This document shows, piece by piece, positions 24,386 to 32,815 of a DNA stretch of 40,328 nt. Made by a program: the position numbers and the translations under genes. The stretch comes from Saprospiraceae bacterium (GTDB lineage: Bacteria; Bacteroidota; Bacteroidia; Chitinophagales; Saprospiraceae), in the NCBI GenBank assembly GCA_019694255.1, contig JAIBCI010000018.1, forward strand, positions 1 through 40,328, read 5' to 3'. The first letter of the stretch is position 1. Every line of letters starts with the position of its first letter. The notes under the pieces are model-generated. The model was not told the origin of the DNA. It was given only the letters and a program-made list of their open reading frames with translations, and did no database searches.

Positions 24386-24730
24386 TTAATCCCTTTCAAC
24401 AAGTTCCTCCCAATATTCTGCTGCTCTTCTGGTATGAGGTATACAAATGGAACCTCCAACCATATTAGCGATAGCAAAGACTTCATAAACCTCCTCAGTA
24501 TTTACTCCACATTCGTGCGCTTTTCCAAGATGATACTTAATACAGTCATCACATCTTAAAACCATTGATGCCACAAGTCCAAGTAGTTCCTTGGTTTTTA
24601 CATCAAGCGCCCCTTCCTGGTACATTTGGTGATCCAGGGAAAAAAACCTCTTAAGTGGCAAATTATCTTTGGCCAGGATTACCTCATTCATCCTGGCACG
24701 ATACTCATTAAATTCCTTTATCTGTGACAT
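24386..24730 (-). CDS. AhpD-like carboxymuconolactone decarboxylase family protein
   Basis: A 114-residue helical protein of the AhpD/CMD fold. LLGLVASMVLRCDDCIKYHLGKAHECG (50-75) holds Cys60-Asp-Asp-Cys63 and His67, the redox CxxC...H set of AhpD-type alkylhydroperoxidases; then EEVYEVFAIANMVGGS is standard. No carboxymuconolactone pathway genes are near, so a peroxide or disulfide reductase role is likelier than ring metabolism. It starts 8 bases after dapD, as the last gene of a four-gene operon. Confidence 0.85.
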   Translation of the reverse strand: MSQIKEFNEYRARMNEVILAKDNLPLKRFFSLDHQMYQEGALDVKTKELLGLVASMVLRCDDCIKYHLGKAHECGVNTEEVYEVFAIANMVGGSICIPHTRRAAEYWEELVERD

Positions 24731-24738
24731 AGCATTTT

Positions 24739-25557
24739 TTATTGTCCTATTTCGTATTCCCGCAATGCATTATTCAATGTTACTTTTTTGTCCGTTGATT
24801 CCTTCCTTTTGCCAATGATTAATGCGCATGGCACCTGAAATTCTCCAGCAGCAAACTTTTTAGTATAACTCCCGGGAATGACCACAGATCGAGCAGGCAC
24901 ATGTCCCTTGTAATATTGGGTTACACTGCCACTCACATCAATAATATGTGTGGAACCTGTAATCACAACATTGGCACCAAGTACGGCTTCCGTTTCTATA
25001 ATAGTTCCCTCGACTATTATGCACCTCGACCCAATAAAACAGTGATCTTCAATAATATTTGGACTGGCCTGTGGGGGTTCTAAAACGCCCCCAATTCCTA
25101 CACCTCCAGCCAGATGAACATGCTGACCGATCTGTGCACATGACCCAACAGTAGCCCAGGTATCCACCATCGTTCCTCTTCCAACAAAAGCTCCGATATT
25201 TACATAACTTGGCATTAAAATGGCCCCGGGTTCGACAAATGAGCCATAACGTGCAATTGCCGTCGGTACCGCGCGAACTCCCAGTTCATCAAAAGCGGTT
25301 TTTGTGGGTATTTTGTCATAAAAAGATAGGTCACCAGCTTTAATTACTTTGTTCTCAGCCAATGGAAAATACAGTAGTATCGCCATTTTGACCCATTCAT
25401 TTACCAACCAGTCGCCAGTTCCCTTTTGCTCTGCAACCCTGATCTGGCCCTGATCCAATAAAGAAATAGTATCCAGAACGGCAGATTTATAATTTTCATT
25501 TTTGAGTAGTTCTCGGTTGTGCCAGGCTTGCTCAACCAATATTTTGTTCTGATTCAT
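24739..25557 (-). CDS. dapD: Tetrahydrodipicolinate N-succinyltransferase
   Basis: DapD succinylates tetrahydrodipicolinate with succinyl-CoA in the lysine / meso-diaminopimelate pathway, feeding peptidoglycan. It has 272 residues, the normal size. The left-handed beta-helix hexapeptide region is clear: MPSYVNIGAFVGRGTMVDTWATVGS, then GGVGIGGVLEPPQASPNIIEDHCFIGSRC and EGTIIETEAVLGANVVIT. The tail KKVTLNNALR is as in other DapD proteins. It is separated from its neighbours by 8-9 bases on either side. No other dap gene is in the window. Confidence 0.96.
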   Translation of the reverse strand: MNQNKILVEQAWHNRELLKNENYKSAVLDTISLLDQGQIRVAEQKGTGDWLVNEWVKMAILLYFPLAENKVIKAGDLSFYDKIPTKTAFDELGVRAVPTAIARYGSFVEPGAILMPSYVNIGAFVGRGTMVDTWATVGSCAQIGQHVHLAGGVGIGGVLEPPQASPNIIEDHCFIGSRCIIVEGTIIETEAVLGANVVITGSTHIIDVSGSVTQYYKGHVPARSVVIPGSYTKKFAAGEFQVPCALIIGKRKESTDKKVTLNNALREYEIGQ

Positions 25558-25566
25558 ATGCTGGTA

Positions 25567-26259
25567 TTAAAATACGATTCGATGAGAAGCAATAATAGCA
25601 ATAATCGCTATTATTATGCCGATAATTATTTCATTGTATCGATGGGCTTGAATTAATAAACGCCCTGTTATGATCCACCCTCCAACAAAAAACATCCACA
25701 TAAGAAAATAATCCAGTTTATATGTTACAGTTCCCTCTCGATCAAATTTTAACACCAGGGAATCACCTGGAGACTGCAAAAATCTGATCCATAACCAAAA
25801 TGAAAGTGTTGCAATTATTGCTGTAGTGTGAAGGCTGCTTTTAATCCAATTGTTTGCAATAAGCGTAATTACACAGCTTAGAACGGCAGATAACAAATAC
25901 CATATCCAGTACTTTGGTACGGAAGGATCATGTTTTAAGTTAATCCAAAGCCAGAGATAGAAAACCAGTATAATAATCAGCGGAAATATTCTGTCATGAC
26001 GATCATACATCTGAATGCTTTTGATTGCATTCAACACCCTAAACATTAGGATGGCAATGAACGGAATAATGATGGTATAAATGGTTACAAGTAATAACAG
26101 CATTGTCTTATCGTGCCAGCTGTTTACGCCAAACCAATGAGGCCTGAAACACAAAATAAGGAACAGATTATAAACTAGAAAAAAAGCTGGGTGAAATATA
26201 TAGGAACTTACTTTGGCCAATGTAACTCCTAATCTTTCCGAAAAGACTTTTACAAACAT
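25567..26259 (-). CDS. PAP2-like polytopic membrane protein
   Basis: A 230-residue integral membrane protein with about six to seven spans, from residue 20 to the end. The segments MYDRHDRIFPLIIILVFYL and ANNWIKSSLHTTAII resemble a Bacteroidota group of PAP2-superfamily-like membrane proteins, where the second motif reads N-W-K-x-S-x-H. The complete phosphatase signature (KxxxxxxRP, PSGH, SRxxxxxHxxxD) is not present, so enzymatic function is doubtful. It lies 8 bases after the M48 gene and 9 bases before dapD, suggesting co-transcription and perhaps an envelope role. Confidence 0.55.
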   Translation of the reverse strand: MFVKVFSERLGVTLAKVSSYIFHPAFFLVYNLFLILCFRPHWFGVNSWHDKTMLLLLVTIYTIIIPFIAILMFRVLNAIKSIQMYDRHDRIFPLIIILVFYLWLWINLKHDPSVPKYWIWYLLSAVLSCVITLIANNWIKSSLHTTAIIATLSFWLWIRFLQSPGDSLVLKFDREGTVTYKLDYFLMWMFFVGGWIITGRLLIQAHRYNEIIIGIIIAIIAIIASHRIVF

Positions 26260-26267
26260 TTGATGGG

Positions 26268-27221
26268 TTATCCTTTTTTCAAGACCTTTTTGGGAGCCAT
26301 TGGCCCAGTGCCCGCTGGAGCTGGCTTTTCGTCACTTTTACCGGGTGTTGGTGTATTTGTTTTTGGAAGTGCCGGTGCATTGTTGGTGTTGGCTCCGGAA
26401 GTGGTTTTTGGCGGTGGCGGTGTTATTTTCGCAATGAGCGCCTTGATATTTTGGTAAACACTACTGTTACTTTCTTTTCCCTTACATTGATGCTCATTCT
26501 TTTTTTCATCAATGTTTTTTATCCTGTTCGTTGGGCTAGGATGAGTACTAAGCCATTGAGGCGGTGTCGGCTGTCCTTGCATTTTCTTAAAAAATCCGGA
26601 TGCGCCGTTGGCATTCCAATTGGTTGGACATAAATATAGTACTGAAAATGAATCTGCCTGCGTCTCATTGGCTCGGCTAAAACTTAACGCCGCTAATGTT
26701 CCTGTTACCTGTTTGATAACTTCTTTTTTCCCTAATGCGGCATCCAGTAATATCTGTACGCCGAGGGATTTGGTAAGTTGTTGTGTAGAGTGTCTGTTGG
26801 CAGCATGTGCAATTTCATGGCCTAAAACTCCCGCAAGCTGGTCTTCCGAATCAAGAAAAGACATCAATCCGGTATAAACATAAATATGACCTCCAGGCGT
26901 ACAAAATGCGTTCAGTGTTTTTGGGTCATTGATAATTTTTACTTCCCATTTAAAGTCTCGGGCATAATCCACAAGATTGGTAGCAAGGATCTTTTTAACA
27001 ATATCATTTAAATAGTTGTATACATTTTCGTTGCCACTGACTGGCAGAAGTGGAAAATCTGCAGGATTTGAAGCTATTTCTGCCGCCACCTGGTTACCCA
27101 GTTCAATGTCCTGCGAAACCGGGAAAACGTTAAGTTTTGACCATGAACTTTTAAAAAATGAACACGAAATAGTGCATAGGACAACCAGGATGAATAGGAA
27201 AGCTTTATTGAAACTTAACAT
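26268..27221 (-). CDS. M48-family metalloprotease lipoprotein with low-complexity tail
   Basis: A 317-residue protein: signal peptide with Cys20 in TISC (or Cys16) as lipid site, then an M48 peptidase domain (about 40-240). Zinc site HEIAH at 135-139 in GVLGHEIAHAANRHS and third ligand Glu186 in NETQADSFSV; LSTHPSPTNRI is the usual closing motif. Relatives include BepA and LoiP, which clear misassembled outer-membrane proteins. From about 265 to the end the chain is rich in Pro, Thr, Asn and Lys and probably disordered. It is the first gene of the operon with the PAP2-like protein, DapD and the AhpD-like gene, with a -7 box 18 bases upstream. Confidence 0.88.
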   Translation of the reverse strand: MLSFNKAFLFILVVLCTISCSFFKSSWSKLNVFPVSQDIELGNQVAAEIASNPADFPLLPVSGNENVYNYLNDIVKKILATNLVDYARDFKWEVKIINDPKTLNAFCTPGGHIYVYTGLMSFLDSEDQLAGVLGHEIAHAANRHSTQQLTKSLGVQILLDAALGKKEVIKQVTGTLAALSFSRANETQADSFSVLYLCPTNWNANGASGFFKKMQGQPTPPQWLSTHPSPTNRIKNIDEKKNEHQCKGKESNSSVYQNIKALIAKITPPPPKTTSGANTNNAPALPKTNTPTPGKSDEKPAPAGTGPMAPKKVLKKG

Positions 27222-27238
27222 TATGATGAATTTAAGGT

Positions 27239-27246
27239 CAAAATTA
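27239..27246 (-). promoter_or_regulatory. -7 promoter element of the M48-dapD operon
   Basis: TAATTTTG on the minus strand, an exact TAnnTTTG, 18 bases before the ATG at 27221. No TTTG lies at the expected distance upstream. The same octamer precedes three other minus-strand genes in this window. Confidence 0.5.
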
Positions 27247-27422
27247 CAGCTTTCTGGCGAGGTTCATATGCCTTCAAAAAGTTCATGGAGCTCTTCTAAT
27301 TCGTTTATTTCCATATATGTAAGTCTTTTAAAAATGCAACTTTTGATTTCAAAAAGCATCTTTATTAATACCTTCGCCGTAGATTAATCAGTCCGGGGGT
27401 TTTACTCCAGCCAAGTATCAAT

Positions 27423-29933
27423 ATGAAATATTTCTTTTTCCTTGCTTTTTTAGGACTTTCTTACATGGTTCCGGCACAAAGCACCACTTTTATCGATTAT
27501 GATAAAAGATCATATGAATTAAAAAACGTAAAGGTTACGGGAAATGAATTCTCGGATGAAAAGACCATTATTGCCATTTCAGGACTCCATATAGGTCAGA
27601 AAATCAGTATTCCGGGACAGGAGATCCCACAGGCGATTAAATCAGTCTATGCACAAAAACTGTTCAGCAATGTTCAGGTTGACCTTGAAGAGGTTTCTTC
27701 CTCAACGGTGAATCTTGTAATTAAAGTCACAGAACGCCCACGTTATGTCAGTCATTCCTTCAAGGGTGTTAAAAAATCTTCTCATGATGAGTTGAATGAT
27801 CTTGTCAGTAGTCAAATTAATAAAAATGCAATTTTCACAGATGATATCAAGGCGAATATCATTTATAAATTAAACGCATATTATACCAAAAAAGGGTATT
27901 TGGATAATAAGATTAGAATTTTCGAATTCAAGGACGAAAAGAAGAAAAACGCAGTCAAACTTGTAATTGATATTGATAAATCCAAAAGAGTAAGGATAAG
28001 CAATATTGCATTCAATGGAAATGAAAGTTTTTCTGATAGCCGATTGAGAAAACAAATGAAGAAAACCAAGCGCTGGACCCACATTTTCTCAAAATCGAAA
28101 TACGTTGAATCGGAATATCTGGAAGATAAACAGAAGGTGCTTGATTTCTATTTTGCCAAAGGATACAGAGACGCGGTAATAACAAGTGATAGTATTTACA
28201 GGACATCGATGCGCAAAGTAAAGATTGACATTAATCTTTCTGAAGGACATAGGTATTATTATCGGAATATTGAAATCAAAGGTAATTCTTTGTTTACTCA
28301 GGAACAGATCAGAAGAATTATTGGTATTAACAAAGGCGATATTTATAATCAGGATTTGCTCCAGAAAAGATTAAGCTTTAGCCAGGACGGTAGAGACGTT
28401 AGTACGCTTTATATGGATGACGGCTATCTTTTTTTCAGGGCAGAGCCTGTAGAAGTCGGTATTGAGGGTGATTCCGTTGATGTTGAAGTTCGTATTTTTG
28501 AAGGGCCACAAGCCACCATTGACAGAGTGATTGTCTCAGGCAATGACCGCACACACGAAAATGTAATCCGTAGGGAATTAAGAACCAGGCCGGGACAGAA
28601 ATTTAGCAGATCAGATATTATCCGGTCTCAACGTGCAATAATGGCTCTGGGCTTTTTTAATCCTGAGTCAATGGGCATCAATACACCGGTCAATCCAAGA
28701 AGAGGAACAGTGGATGTAGAATACAGTGTTGAAGAAAGACCTTCGGATCAGCTTGAACTTTCAGCGGGGTATAGCGCATTTGGACTTATCGGAACGCTAG
28801 GGGTTGTTTTTAATAATTTTTCAACTAAAAATATTTTTAAGAAAGACGCCTGGCATCCCCTTCCCCAGGGAGACGGACAAAAACTTAGTGTCCGGGCGCA
28901 ATCAAACGGTCGCTTTTACCAGTCATATAACTTTTCTTTTACCGAACCCTGGTTGGGTGGTAAAAAACCAAATTCTTTTACTGTTGGCGGTGTGTACAGT
29001 ATTATTGACAATAGTCGTACGGTTGGCACTACCAGCAACTTTAGCATTCTACGCCTCAGCTCTGCGCTGGGAACTCAACTTCAGTGGCCTGATGATAACT
29101 TTACGCGCACTACATCCTTAAATTTGGAAAGACTGCGACTGAACAATTATTTTGGATTCAGCAGCAATAATATTCCAGTCAATCAGGGTGACTTTTATAA
29201 TCTTTCAATCAAGCATACCATTTCTAGAACAACGGTCAACGAGCCTCTTTTTCCAAGATCTGGATCAAGAATGAGCTTATCTTGTCAGTTTACATTACCC
29301 TATTCTTTATTCAGGCAAAACTATAATCCAGAATCCCTGACACCCGCTGAGCGTTTTCGTTGGGTTGAATACCATAAATGGAGATTTGATGGTGAATGGT
29401 ATTTTAATATCGTTAATAAACTTGTTTTTGCTTTTAATACTAAAATAGGCATTCTTGGTCATTATAATAGTAAATTGGGAACTTCTCCTTTTGAACGTTT
29501 TAGATTGGGCGGAGATGGTTTAAATTCCCAATCTTTTGCTATTGCTGGCAGGGACATCCTTGCTCTGCGGGGGTACACCGAACAGGATGTTCAAAGGCGA
29601 ACTTCGGAGCCACTTACGACGCCACTTCAAGATGGCACGGTATTCAATAAATTTACTGCAGAACTTCGTTATCCACTTTCTTTAAATCCCAGTGCAACAA
29701 TATTCATGACTACCTTCTTCCAGGCTGGAAACCAATGGAATTCTTTTAAAGAGTACAATCCTTTTCAGCTCAAAAGGTCTGTGGGTGTGGGTGTCCGAAT
29801 CTTTCTGCCGATGTTTGGACTTTTGGGATTTGACTACGGTTTTGGTCTAGATAAACCCTGGTTGACAGACATCAATGAACCGTTTAAGTCCTACGGCAGA
29901 TTCAGTCTAATTCTTGGATTTGAACCCGATTAG
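27423..29933 (+). CDS. bamA: Outer membrane protein assembly factor BamA
   Basis: BamA folds and inserts barrel proteins into the outer membrane. It has 836 residues. A signal peptide (about 1-18, ending MVPAQ) is followed by a series of POTRA domains (about 30-445), seen as repeats such as ELKNVKVTGNEFSDEKTI, RISNIAFNGNESFSDSRLR, YYRNIEIKGNSLFTQEQI and IDRVIVSGNDRTHENVI. The barrel (about 445-836) has RLGGDGL and LRGYTEQDV, equivalent to the lid loop region. The last strand reads GRFSLILGF, then three further residues (EPD), so the usual terminal aromatic is not the final residue. Divergent from the M48 gene; only a weak -7-like TACCTTCG (27369) is seen. A plausible weak terminator lies downstream. 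Confidence 0.93.
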   Translation: MKYFFFLAFLGLSYMVPAQSTTFIDYDKRSYELKNVKVTGNEFSDEKTIIAISGLHIGQKISIPGQEIPQAIKSVYAQKLFSNVQVDLEEVSSSTVNLVIKVTERPRYVSHSFKGVKKSSHDELNDLVSSQINKNAIFTDDIKANIIYKLNAYYTKKGYLDNKIRIFEFKDEKKKNAVKLVIDIDKSKRVRISNIAFNGNESFSDSRLRKQMKKTKRWTHIFSKSKYVESEYLEDKQKVLDFYFAKGYRDAVITSDSIYRTSMRKVKIDINLSEGHRYYYRNIEIKGNSLFTQEQIRRIIGINKGDIYNQDLLQKRLSFSQDGRDVSTLYMDDGYLFFRAEPVEVGIEGDSVDVEVRIFEGPQATIDRVIVSGNDRTHENVIRRELRTRPGQKFSRSDIIRSQRAIMALGFFNPESMGINTPVNPRRGTVDVEYSVEERPSDQLELSAGYSAFGLIGTLGVVFNNFSTKNIFKKDAWHPLPQGDGQKLSVRAQSNGRFYQSYNFSFTEPWLGGKKPNSFTVGGVYSIIDNSRTVGTTSNFSILRLSSALGTQLQWPDDNFTRTTSLNLERLRLNNYFGFSSNNIPVNQGDFYNLSIKHTISRTTVNEPLFPRSGSRMSLSCQFTLPYSLFRQNYNPESLTPAERFRWVEYHKWRFDGEWYFNIVNKLVFAFNTKIGILGHYNSKLGTSPFERFRLGGDGLNSQSFAIAGRDILALRGYTEQDVQRRTSEPLTTPLQDGTVFNKFTAELRYPLSLNPSATIFMTTFFQAGNQWNSFKEYNPFQLKRSVGVGVRIFLPMFGLLGFDYGFGLDKPWLTDINEPFKSYGRFSLILGFEPD

Positions 29934-29938
29934 TAGCT

Positions 29939-29967
29939 GTCTTACAGTAAGACTATACTGATTTTTT
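29939..29967 (+). terminator. Weak terminator after bamA
   Basis: GTCTTA (29939-29944), loop CAG, TAAGAC (29948-29953), with a T-run at 29962-29967. The eight bases between stem and T-run make it weaker than a classic terminator. Confidence 0.35.
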
Positions 29968-30403
29968 ATTGATTTATTGCACTGATATCAACAATCTTGT
30001 CGGTAAATGCAATTCCTGCGATTTGACATTTATCAATTGTTCCAAACCAGTGTATTCTATTACGTGCGATGTAATCGTAGAAACTATCCCTTATTTTCAC
30101 AGGAATCCGCTCTATGATCAGGCCAATGATTTTCCACACCCCTTTCATTTGGAAAAGAATCTGAATGACCGCTGTTGATTTTTGATAGATTGAATCGGAA
30201 TTCACAGCAATAATAGTTCCGGAGTTTAAAGAACATTTTCCAAGTTCTGCAAATCTCAATTGATCATGAACATCAATTTTATTTAAAAAATTTGCGGTCT
30301 TATTACAAAGAAGGCACTTTTCGTCAAAGAGCACGAGTAGGTAACCGCTGACAGTAATTTCTGCGACCTTTTTATTCGAATGCAGAAATTCCGGTAATGT
30401 CAT
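29966..30403 (-). CDS. DCC-family (DUF393) putative thiol-disulfide oxidoreductase
   Basis: A 145-residue protein with Cys30-Leu-Leu-Cys33 in LFDEKCLLCNKTANFLNKID, the DCC/DUF393 signature (usual form DGxCxLC; here Glu replaces Gly). The tail includes YDYIARNRIHWFG, typical of the family. A thiol-redox or membrane-associated role is assumed for the family without firm proof. Its ATG at 30403 lies 32 bases inside the end of the dehydrogenase gene, and no later Met, GTG or TTG start precedes the active site, so the overlap is real. Confidence 0.75.
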   Translation of the reverse strand: MTLPEFLHSNKKVAEITVSGYLLVLFDEKCLLCNKTANFLNKIDVHDQLRFAELGKCSLNSGTIIAVNSDSIYQKSTAVIQILFQMKGVWKIIGLIIERIPVKIRDSFYDYIARNRIHWFGTIDKCQIAGIAFTDKIVDISAINQ

Positions 30404-31562
30404 GACCTGTGATCAGAAGATGAATATCGTGCGTACCTTCGTAAGTCAGCACCGTTTCCAGGTTGTTCATGTGCCTCATAATTGGATATTCATTGGTAAT
30501 TCCCATACCGCCCAGTATTTGCCTTGATTCCCTTGCAACTACCAGTGAAGTATATACATTATTGCGTTTAGCCATAGAAATTTGAGCGGGCGTCGCCTGT
30601 CCTTTATTGGCCAGAGTGCCAAGTCGCCAAGCCATCAATTGGGCTTTGGTCAGCTCAGTGATCATTTCTGCTAGTTTTTTCTGAGTCAGCTGAAATGCTG
30701 CCAATGGTTTTCCGAACTGAATTCTTTCCTTGGCATATCTTAATGCAGTATCGTAACAATCCAGGCCTGCGCCAATAGCGCCCCAGGCAATGCCGTATCT
30801 AGCCTTGGAGAGGCAAGAAAGAGGACCTTTTAAACCCTGAACACCCGGAAGAACCATTGATTTAGGGACCCTTACATTGTCAAACACCAATTCTCCGGTA
30901 ATCGATGCTCTTAGTGACCATTTACCATGAATCTCAGGCGCTGAATAACCTTTTAATCCTTTTTCAACGATTAAGCCGATTATTTTTCCATCCTCGTTTT
31001 TTGCCCAAACTACAGCAATGTCAGCGACAGGACTGTTGGTTATCCATAATTTCGCTCCGTTGAGAATATAGGCGTCTCCGTCATCCCTTACATTGGTGGT
31101 CATTCCTCCTGGGTTTGATCCATGGTCTGGTTCTGTCAATCCAAAACACCCGATCAATTCACCCTTGGCAAGTTTTGGAAGATATTTTCGCTTTTGATCT
31201 TCAGAACCAAATTTATAAATCGGGTACATGACCAGTGAACCCTGCACAGATGCCATGGATCGAATCCCGGAATCTCCTCTTTCAAGCTCCTGCATAATAA
31301 TACCGTAAGCTATTTCATCCATACCACCCCCACCATATTCTACCGGGAGACTAGGCCCATACGCGCCTACTTCCGCCAGACCCTTAAACAAGTGTTGTGG
31401 ACAGTCTGCTCTTTCTGAATACTCTTCAATGATTGGACTAACTTCTTGCTTAACCCATTCTCTGACTGCTTCACGGGCCAATTTATGCTCTGATGATAAA
31501 AATTCATCCAGGAGATAATAATCATGCCCTTGATATAAATCTGTCTTTTGCTTCTTAGCCAT
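30372..31562 (-). CDS. Acyl-CoA dehydrogenase, glutaryl-CoA type
   Basis: A 396-residue flavin dehydrogenase. FGLTEPDHGSNPGGMTT, GAKLWITNSPVAD, KGYSAPEIHGKWSLRASITGELVFDNVRVP and the end TYEGTHDIHLLITGHDITGI (catalytic Glu375) match glutaryl-CoA dehydrogenases, which oxidise and decarboxylate glutaryl-CoA to crotonyl-CoA in lysine and tryptophan breakdown. KWSLRAS and EGTHDIH are the specific marks. A wider acyl-CoA range cannot be excluded. It sits between bshA and the DCC gene on the same strand, with its own -7 box at 31584. Confidence 0.88.
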   Translation of the reverse strand: MAKKQKTDLYQGHDYYLLDEFLSSEHKLAREAVREWVKQEVSPIIEEYSERADCPQHLFKGLAEVGAYGPSLPVEYGGGGMDEIAYGIIMQELERGDSGIRSMASVQGSLVMYPIYKFGSEDQKRKYLPKLAKGELIGCFGLTEPDHGSNPGGMTTNVRDDGDAYILNGAKLWITNSPVADIAVVWAKNEDGKIIGLIVEKGLKGYSAPEIHGKWSLRASITGELVFDNVRVPKSMVLPGVQGLKGPLSCLSKARYGIAWGAIGAGLDCYDTALRYAKERIQFGKPLAAFQLTQKKLAEMITELTKAQLMAWRLGTLANKGQATPAQISMAKRNNVYTSLVVARESRQILGGMGITNEYPIMRHMNNLETVLTYEGTHDIHLLITGHDITGISAFE

Positions 31563-31583
31563 TTCTTTCTATTGTTGATTACG

Positions 31584-31591
31584 CAAAATTA
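31584..31591 (-). promoter_or_regulatory. -7 promoter element of the glutaryl-CoA dehydrogenase gene
   Basis: TAATTTTG on the minus strand, exact TAnnTTTG, in the 45 bases between bshA and the dehydrogenase. A TTGC about 21 bases upstream may be its -33 half. Predicted leader about 14 bases. Confidence 0.5.
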
Positions 31592-31607
31592 TATTCTGCT
31601 GAGCTTA

Positions 31608-32744
31608 TTATTGCAACGCCCGGTAATAAAGATCTAGATATCTCGGTAGTATTTTATTTAATTCAAACTTACTTGCCTGTTCGATTGCATTTTTTTTAAA
31701 GTCTTCAAATTGACTTGGATCTCTTAGAATTTTTAGCGTTTTTTCTGTGAGTTCATCTACGTTGCCAACATCACAGGTAAAACCCGAGAAGCCATTGAGG
31801 TTAACTTCAGGAATTCCTCCGATATTTGATGATACTACAGGCACGCCACATGACATTGCCTCAAGTGCTGATAATCCAAAACTTTCATGATCTGATGTGA
31901 GGAAAAACACATCGGCAATATTTAATAAAGTTTCAATTGACTCTTGTTTGCCAAGAAAAATGACTTTATCGCTAATTTTTAATTCCCTGCATAGATCTTC
32001 CAGTGATACTCTTTCTGGTCCGTCTCCTATCAAAATGAGCCGGGATGGAATTACCTCATTGACACGGGCATAACATTGAATGATGTCTTGAATCCTCTTG
32101 ACCTTCCTGAAATTTGAAATATGCATTAGTATTTTTTCTCCAGGACCTGCAAATATTTTTCTTAGTTCTGGTTTGGGGCTTGGGAAAAATCTTCTACTGT
32201 CGATAAAATTTGGAATCACTTCTACTTCCCGGCTGATTTTAAAAGCGTTTAATGTGTCTAATCTCAGTGAATCTGATACTGCTGTTACAAAATCAGATTG
32301 ATTTAGGCTGAATTGAACAACAGGATAAAAGGATGCATCAAGGCCTACCAGGGTAATATCAGTGCCGTGAAGTGTTGTGATAACTGGAAGATTTTTATCT
32401 TTTGATTTCAAGATACTTTTGGCAATAAATGCAATAATCGCATGAGGAATCGCATAATGCACGTGAAGCAGATCGAGATCATGATGCAGTGCGATATCGA
32501 CAATCTTACTTGCCAATGCTGTGTCGTAGGGTTTAAAATCAAATAAGGGGTATTCAAAGTTGGTCACTTCATGATAATATACATTTGCCTGAAATGTACT
32601 TAGACGCGCAGGCCGCTTGTACGTTATAAAGTGAATCTGGTGGCCAAGACCGGCCATCGCTTGTCCTAGTTCAGTTGCAACGACACCACTTCCTCCGTAT
32701 GTTGGATAACAAACTACTCCAATTTTCAAACACTTTTTCATCAA
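31608..32744 (-). CDS. bshA: Bacillithiol synthesis glycosyltransferase BshA
   Basis: BshA transfers GlcNAc to L-malate, the first step in bacillithiol, the main low-molecular-weight thiol of many Bacteroidota. It is a 378-residue GT4 enzyme. IGVVCYPTYGGSGVVATELG (8-27), HVHYAIPHA (114-122), HGTDITLVG, ISNFRKVKRI and the donor-site DHESFGLSALEAMSCGVPVV match the family. bshB and bshC are elsewhere. Two Met codons open the frame and make one residue of difference. It diverges from the MerR gene with 71 bases between. Confidence 0.93.
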   Translation of the reverse strand: MMKKCLKIGVVCYPTYGGSGVVATELGQAMAGLGHQIHFITYKRPARLSTFQANVYYHEVTNFEYPLFDFKPYDTALASKIVDIALHHDLDLLHVHYAIPHAIIAFIAKSILKSKDKNLPVITTLHGTDITLVGLDASFYPVVQFSLNQSDFVTAVSDSLRLDTLNAFKISREVEVIPNFIDSRRFFPSPKPELRKIFAGPGEKILMHISNFRKVKRIQDIIQCYARVNEVIPSRLILIGDGPERVSLEDLCRELKISDKVIFLGKQESIETLLNIADVFFLTSDHESFGLSALEAMSCGVPVVSSNIGGIPEVNLNGFSGFTCDVGNVDELTEKTLKILRDPSQFEDFKKNAIEQASKFELNKILPRYLDLYYRALQ

Positions 32745-32815
32745 TGAATTAGCCAGTTAGTAGCATTAAACAAAAAGCCAGTCCAAATGTTAAGAGGTTT
32801 TATTGATTTTCGTAA

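Noticed and set aside
27016-27387. 123-codon plus-strand frame across the start of the M48 gene and the bamA upstream region
   Set aside because: Mostly antisense to the M48 signal peptide and domain, no family resemblance, no promoter.
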